DNA from: CAZNVB01 sp964651495
GTDB taxonomy: Bacteria > Acidobacteriota > Aminicenantia > Aminicenantales > UBA8522
Direction of reading: 5' to 3'
DNA: 9,565 nt
Assembly: GCA_964651495.1 (NCBI GenBank)
Contig: CAZYWP010000123.1
Coordinates: forward strand, 1-9,565
A program made the position numbers and the translations under genes. A model generated the notes under the pieces. That model did no database searches, was not told the DNA's origin, and worked only from the letters and a program-made list of their open reading frames with translations. The stretch's first letter is position 1. Each line of letters starts with the position of its first letter. Shown one piece after another: positions 6,745-9,565 of this stretch.

Positions 6745-6773
6745 ATAATAGCGAATTTCCCCGCCGAAGTCAA
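6745..6773 (-). promoter_or_regulatory. Strong sigma-70-like promoter of the rpsP operon
   Basis: Read on the minus strand, TTGACT (6773-6768) matches the -35 consensus at 5 of 6 bases. After a 17-base spacer, TATTAT (6750-6745) matches the -10 consensus at 5 of 6. Transcription should begin near 6738, leaving about 27 bases before the rpsP ATG. It would drive all seven genes down to the TPR protein. No other good promoter was noticed within this operon. Confidence 0.7.
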
Positions 6774-6779
6774 TTCATT

Positions 6780-6808
6780 TTGACATTCGGGACCCAAACT
6801 GCTAATTT
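6780..6808 (+). promoter_or_regulatory. Promoter of the GH84-like glycosidase gene
   Basis: A perfect TTGACA lies at 6780-6785, a 17-base spacer follows, and TAATTT at 6803-6808 keeps the three most conserved -10 bases (TA....T). Transcription should start near 6815, giving a leader of about 45 bases that includes AAGGAGG six bases before the ATG. The -35 box lies only 6 bp from that of the divergent rpsP promoter. Confidence 0.55.
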
Positions 6809-6859
6809 CTGGGCCGATGGCTGAAATTCCCGGCCAGATTCAGGCCAAGGAGGTCCGGT

Positions 6860-8512
6860 ATGCCCATAAGCCTGAAATTCCGCCTCGGCATCTTATTTTT
6901 TTTCTGTCTCCAGGGCCTCGCCCCTGCCCAGGATCCCCTGCTCCGTATCCCTGGAACCCAATGGAAACACCCTTCTCCGCAGGTCTGGACGGCCGATTTG
7001 ACCCTGGAAACCATGCCCCGCGGGGCGCTTTTTCTGTTTATCAAAGCCAGAACCGGGAATCCATCCCCCTCTTTTCAGCCGATTGAGATCCAGTTGAACG
7101 AGTCTCCTCTTTTCCGTGGCCGCCCGGAGTTGTCCCCTGATTTCTGGCGGTTTAAGCGGATTCCTGTTCCCGTCGGCTCGCTCCGGACCGGCGCCAACAG
7201 GCTGAAGGTTGTGGGGGGGCCGCTGGAAATCGGCGAAGCCAGCCTGGCCGACCTTCATTTCGCCCCGACCTGCGACCTGATGACCGAGTTCGAGGTCGAC
7301 CTCCCCGCCGAGACGGCGCCATTCCCCGTCCCGTTCAAGGACGCCGGGGCCGAGCCGGCCTTCAAGATCAGAGGGACGAAAGGCTGGGCCTGGACTCCGG
7401 AGCAATATCTGACCGAAATTCCCTATCTCGTCAGGGCGAAGATGAACTTTCTGATGAACTGCTACACTTCGCTTTTTTCCAGCCTCGACCCATTCATCAA
7501 CACATGGTGGGAGCCGCTTGCCGAGGCGAAGAAGAAGGGATTCGAGGAGGTCGTCCGGACCTGCCAGAAAAACAGGATTGAATTTTGCTTCGCCCTGCAT
7601 CCACAGCTCTTTTCGGAGCGGCCGCTGGCGCTCGACAGCTCCGAGGACTTCGAAAAACTCTGGCAGCATTATGCCTGGATGCAGAGTCTGGGCGTGACCT
7701 GGTTCAGCGTGAGTTATGACGACATCGGCGTTGAGGGCCTGGACAAGTCCGTGCTGGGCGCAGCCCATGCCCGGCTCGTCAACAAGCTCCTGGACCGACT
7801 CCGCGAGAAAACTCCGCAGGCCCGGGTCATTTTTTGTCCCGTTTACTACATGGGCTGCGGGGATACTCCGGAGGCTGGAGCTTATCTTGGGGCTCTGGGA
7901 CGCACTCTTGACCCCGAGGTCTATGTTTTCTGGACCGGGGACGGCGTGGTCACGACCCGAATCACCATGGCCTGCGCCGAAACCTATCGCCAAATCGTCG
8001 GACACCGGCTGATTATCTGGGACAATTATCCGGTCAACGACCGACACCCAACGCTGCATCTCGGCCCGCTGACGGGGCGAGATGCTGATCTTTCCCGGGT
8101 GACCGCCGGCTATATGAGCAATCCGCTCTGCCCACAGAACGAGATCAATCGCCTCCCCCTCTTCACCTGCGCTGACTACGCCTATAATCCGGCTGCCTAC
8201 GATCCCTTGCGCTCCATCGGGCAGGCAATCAGGCATCTTGCCGAAACACCCGCCCAGCGTCTGGCCTTGGAGAACCTCGTCGAGCTCTATCCGGGAATGC
8301 TGATCTATGGCGATGCCAAGACCAGTTTCAATCCCGTCTGGGAAAGATTCCAACAACTCCTGCAACTGCCCTCCCTCCGGGCCGGAGCGGTCGCATTCAT
8401 CGGACGGGTGGAAAACGTCGAAAAGCAACTGGCCTTGGCCTTCCCCGACCGCTTCCTGAAGACGCGAGAAACGATCCGCAGCCACATCGCCCGGATGAGA
8501 CAGCAACTCTAG
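6860..8512 (+). CDS. Secreted GH84-like beta-N-acetylglucosaminidase homologue
   Basis: This is a 550-residue exported protein. The signal peptide spans residues 1-23 (FRLGILFFFCLQGL core, likely cleavage APA before QD). Residues about 25-165 are a beta-rich N-terminal domain. A TIM-barrel of the GH84 (NAGidase) family follows from about 171. Family motifs in order are VSYDDIGVEG with the catalytic Asp pair 287-288, CPVYY (Tyr330), FWTGDGVV (Thr359, Val363), IWDNYPVND (Trp387, Asn389, Asp394), LHLGP, GYMSNP (Asn421), and ADYAYNPAAYDP. GH84 enzymes release terminal N-acetylglucosamine from O-GlcNAc proteins, glycans or hyaluronan by substrate-assisted catalysis; a cell-wall or glycan scavenging role is likely here. 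The usual EGFYGxPW motif is replaced by KGWAWTPE (174-181), and the expected lysine is Thr203, so specificity may differ. No carbohydrate-binding module is seen. AAGGAGG precedes the ATG by six bases. Confidence 0.9.
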   Translation: MPISLKFRLGILFFFCLQGLAPAQDPLLRIPGTQWKHPSPQVWTADLTLETMPRGALFLFIKARTGNPSPSFQPIEIQLNESPLFRGRPELSPDFWRFKRIPVPVGSLRTGANRLKVVGGPLEIGEASLADLHFAPTCDLMTEFEVDLPAETAPFPVPFKDAGAEPAFKIRGTKGWAWTPEQYLTEIPYLVRAKMNFLMNCYTSLFSSLDPFINTWWEPLAEAKKKGFEEVVRTCQKNRIEFCFALHPQLFSERPLALDSSEDFEKLWQHYAWMQSLGVTWFSVSYDDIGVEGLDKSVLGAAHARLVNKLLDRLREKTPQARVIFCPVYYMGCGDTPEAGAYLGALGRTLDPEVYVFWTGDGVVTTRITMACAETYRQIVGHRLIIWDNYPVNDRHPTLHLGPLTGRDADLSRVTAGYMSNPLCPQNEINRLPLFTCADYAYNPAAYDPLRSIGQAIRHLAETPAQRLALENLVELYPGMLIYGDAKTSFNPVWERFQQLLQLPSLRAGAVAFIGRVENVEKQLALAFPDRFLKTRETIRSHIARMRQQL

Positions 8513-8597
8513 GCGAAATAAAGATTTGATGAGCAGGAGGCCGGCCACATGGCAGGACCCATTCCCATAAAACAAATGGAGATGCTTAAATTCGCGG

Positions 8598-9476
8598 CTA
8601 GGTTTTGGCCGCCTCCTTTTTGGGGAAGGGCAGAACGCCTCCGGCCAGTTCGCCGATGACGTTGATCAGCTCGGTGTTGGCAGGAATGACGATCTTGGCG
8701 TTGTTCATCAGCGACCGCTCCACGGTCTCCAGCCGTCTGAGGAGCTGAGCATTGCCGACAAAGTACTGCTGGGCGGCCTCGTTGACCAGTTTGATGGCCT
8801 GGGCTTCGCCCTCGGCCTCCAGGACCCGGGCCTGCTTGACACCGTCGGCTTTCTTGATTTCGGCCCGGCGGGCGCCATCGGCCACGGTCTCGGTCGCGGT
8901 GGCAAAATCGATGGCCGCAATCTTCTCGTTCTCCGCCTTGACGACCTTGTTCATGGTCTCCTGGACATCCTTGGGCGGATCGATCTCCTTGAGCTCGGTC
9001 CGGACGATGTCGATCCCCCAGCTTTTTGTCTCCTCCCGCAGGGTCTTCTGGAGCTCCGAGTTGATCTTGCCGCGCTCGCTGTTGGCCGATTTGAGGGTCA
9101 AGGTGCCGATGATGTTGCGCAGCGTCGTCCGGGCCAGGTTGACGATCTGCCACTGGTAGTTATTGACATTGTACTGCGAGTTCTTGACGTTCTCTTCGTC
9201 GTCCTTCACCTTGAAATACACCTGGGCGTCGACGCGGGCATTGAGGTTGTCGTTGGTAATGATCTCCTGAGGCTGGGCGTCGACCATGACTTCGGTAACG
9301 TTGACCCGGTACATCTTTTCGATGATCGGAATGATCCAGTGGAAGCCGGGCTTGCCGAACCTTTTATACTTGCCCAGAGTCTCAATCAACCCGCGGTGCG
9401 TCGGGCGGACGATGCGGATGCCGCTGAAAAAAATGATCAAAATCAGGATGCCGATAGAAATAAGTATGCTGTCCAT
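8598..9476 (-). CDS. SPFH / stomatin-like membrane protein (paraslipin, QmcA type)
   Basis: This 292-residue protein is anchored by one N-terminal hydrophobic segment (about 3-20). An SPFH (band 7) domain follows at about 20-185: RIVRPTHRGLIETLGKYKR, the GFHWIIPIIEKMYRV motif, QEIITNDNLNARVDAQVYFK, and the later LRNIIGTLTL. The helical part at about 165-240 begins IDPPKDVQETMNK and is rich in Ala and Glu (KQARVLEAEGEAQAIKLV), as in coiled-coil oligomerising stomatins. The C-terminus has the conserved KIVIPANTELINVIGE. Family members build large rings in the membrane and modulate proteases or lipid domains. Many stomatin-type genes sit beside an NfeD gene; here the next gene downstream is the converging glycosidase, so no such partner follows. 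GGAGG lies four bases before the ATG at 9476. The stop is 85 bases from the end of the glycosidase gene. Confidence 0.96.
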   Translation of the reverse strand: MDSILISIGILILIIFFSGIRIVRPTHRGLIETLGKYKRFGKPGFHWIIPIIEKMYRVNVTEVMVDAQPQEIITNDNLNARVDAQVYFKVKDDEENVKNSQYNVNNYQWQIVNLARTTLRNIIGTLTLKSANSERGKINSELQKTLREETKSWGIDIVRTELKEIDPPKDVQETMNKVVKAENEKIAAIDFATATETVADGARRAEIKKADGVKQARVLEAEGEAQAIKLVNEAAQQYFVGNAQLLRRLETVERSLMNNAKIVIPANTELINVIGELAGGVLPFPKKEAAKT

Positions 9477-9519
9477 CTTACCTCCGTCTTTAAGTCCTCA
9501 AATGGGACCTCATAATAAG

Positions 9520-9548
9520 ATACTATGACGAAGCCCTGATTTATTCAA
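9520..9548 (-). promoter_or_regulatory. Predicted promoter of the SPFH gene
   Basis: On the minus strand TTGAAT (9548-9543) is followed after 17 bases by TAGTAT (9525-9520), each with 4 of 6 matches to the sigma-70 consensus. A second TATTAT just downstream could act as an alternative -10. The leader would be about 35-40 bases and carries GGAGG before the SPFH start codon. Confidence 0.45.
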
Positions 9549-9565
9549 GACGACGCCGGGCGCGG

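Noticed and set aside
6893..8575. 560-codon open frame on the - strand across the glycosidase gene
   Set aside because: The + strand carries a signal peptide, a ribosome binding site and the full set of GH84 motifs; the antisense translation shows no family features.
8513..8597. Intrinsic terminator between the glycosidase and SPFH genes
   Set aside because: Short inverted repeats such as ATGG/CCAT and the palindrome GGCCGGCC occur, but none has a stable stem followed by a T-run on either strand.
1..9565. tRNA or rRNA genes, CRISPR arrays, insertion sequences, integrase or attachment sites
   Set aside because: No cloverleaf-like element, spaced direct repeats, transposase motif or terminal inverted repeats were noticed; nearly all bases are explained by ordinary genes.

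Overview
The window is a gene-dense, GC-rich stretch of bacterial chromosome. It has ten confidently coding genes, one membrane protein with no recognised family, and almost no non-coding DNA. Export signals, a secretin-type periplasmic domain and sigma-70-like promoters point to a diderm (Gram-negative type) bacterium. The mix of an ECF sigma factor operon, a soluble TPR protein of the kind common in Acidobacteriota and Myxococcota-like lineages, and a secreted GH84-type glycosidase suggests Acidobacteriota, perhaps Aminicenantes. That placement is inference, not shown by the sequence.

Left block (about 97-1832, + strand): an ECF-type sigma factor, a single-pass membrane protein and an exported protein with a secretin N1-type domain. 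They are joined by two 4-base ATGA overlaps, so they are almost certainly one translationally coupled operon. The gene pair looks like a sigma/anti-sigma module, but the membrane protein lacks the usual zinc-finger anti-sigma signature. The third gene is an unusual short secretin-like protein. The sigma factor may be translated from a nearly leaderless mRNA.

Middle block (1876-6773, - strand): the classical ribosome/tRNA modification operon rpsP-khpA-rimM-trmD-rplS-rnhB, ending in a 701-residue TPR protein. It is driven by a strong sigma-70-like promoter directly before rpsP. Spacings are 17, 0, -11, -14, 9 and -4 bases, so the seven genes form one tight unit. The products are ribosomal proteins S16 and L19, a KH RNA-binding protein, the 30S maturation factor RimM, the tRNA m1G37 methyltransferase TrmD and ribonuclease HII. 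ffh is absent upstream, and the TPR gene occupies the place after rnhB.

Right block: a secreted GH84-like beta-N-acetylglucosaminidase homologue (6860-8512, +) is transcribed divergently from rpsP. The two predicted promoters have their -35 boxes only 6 bp apart. It converges on an SPFH/stomatin-like membrane protein (8598-9476, -), which has its own predicted promoter at the right edge.

No tRNA, rRNA, CRISPR array, insertion sequence or other mobile element was seen. No non-coding stretch exceeds 150 bases. The items most worth a second look are the sigma/membrane/secretin-like trio, the GH84 homologue with an altered substrate pocket, the TPR gene closing the ribosomal operon, and the back-to-back divergent promoters. 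No fully new system can be proven from this window alone.
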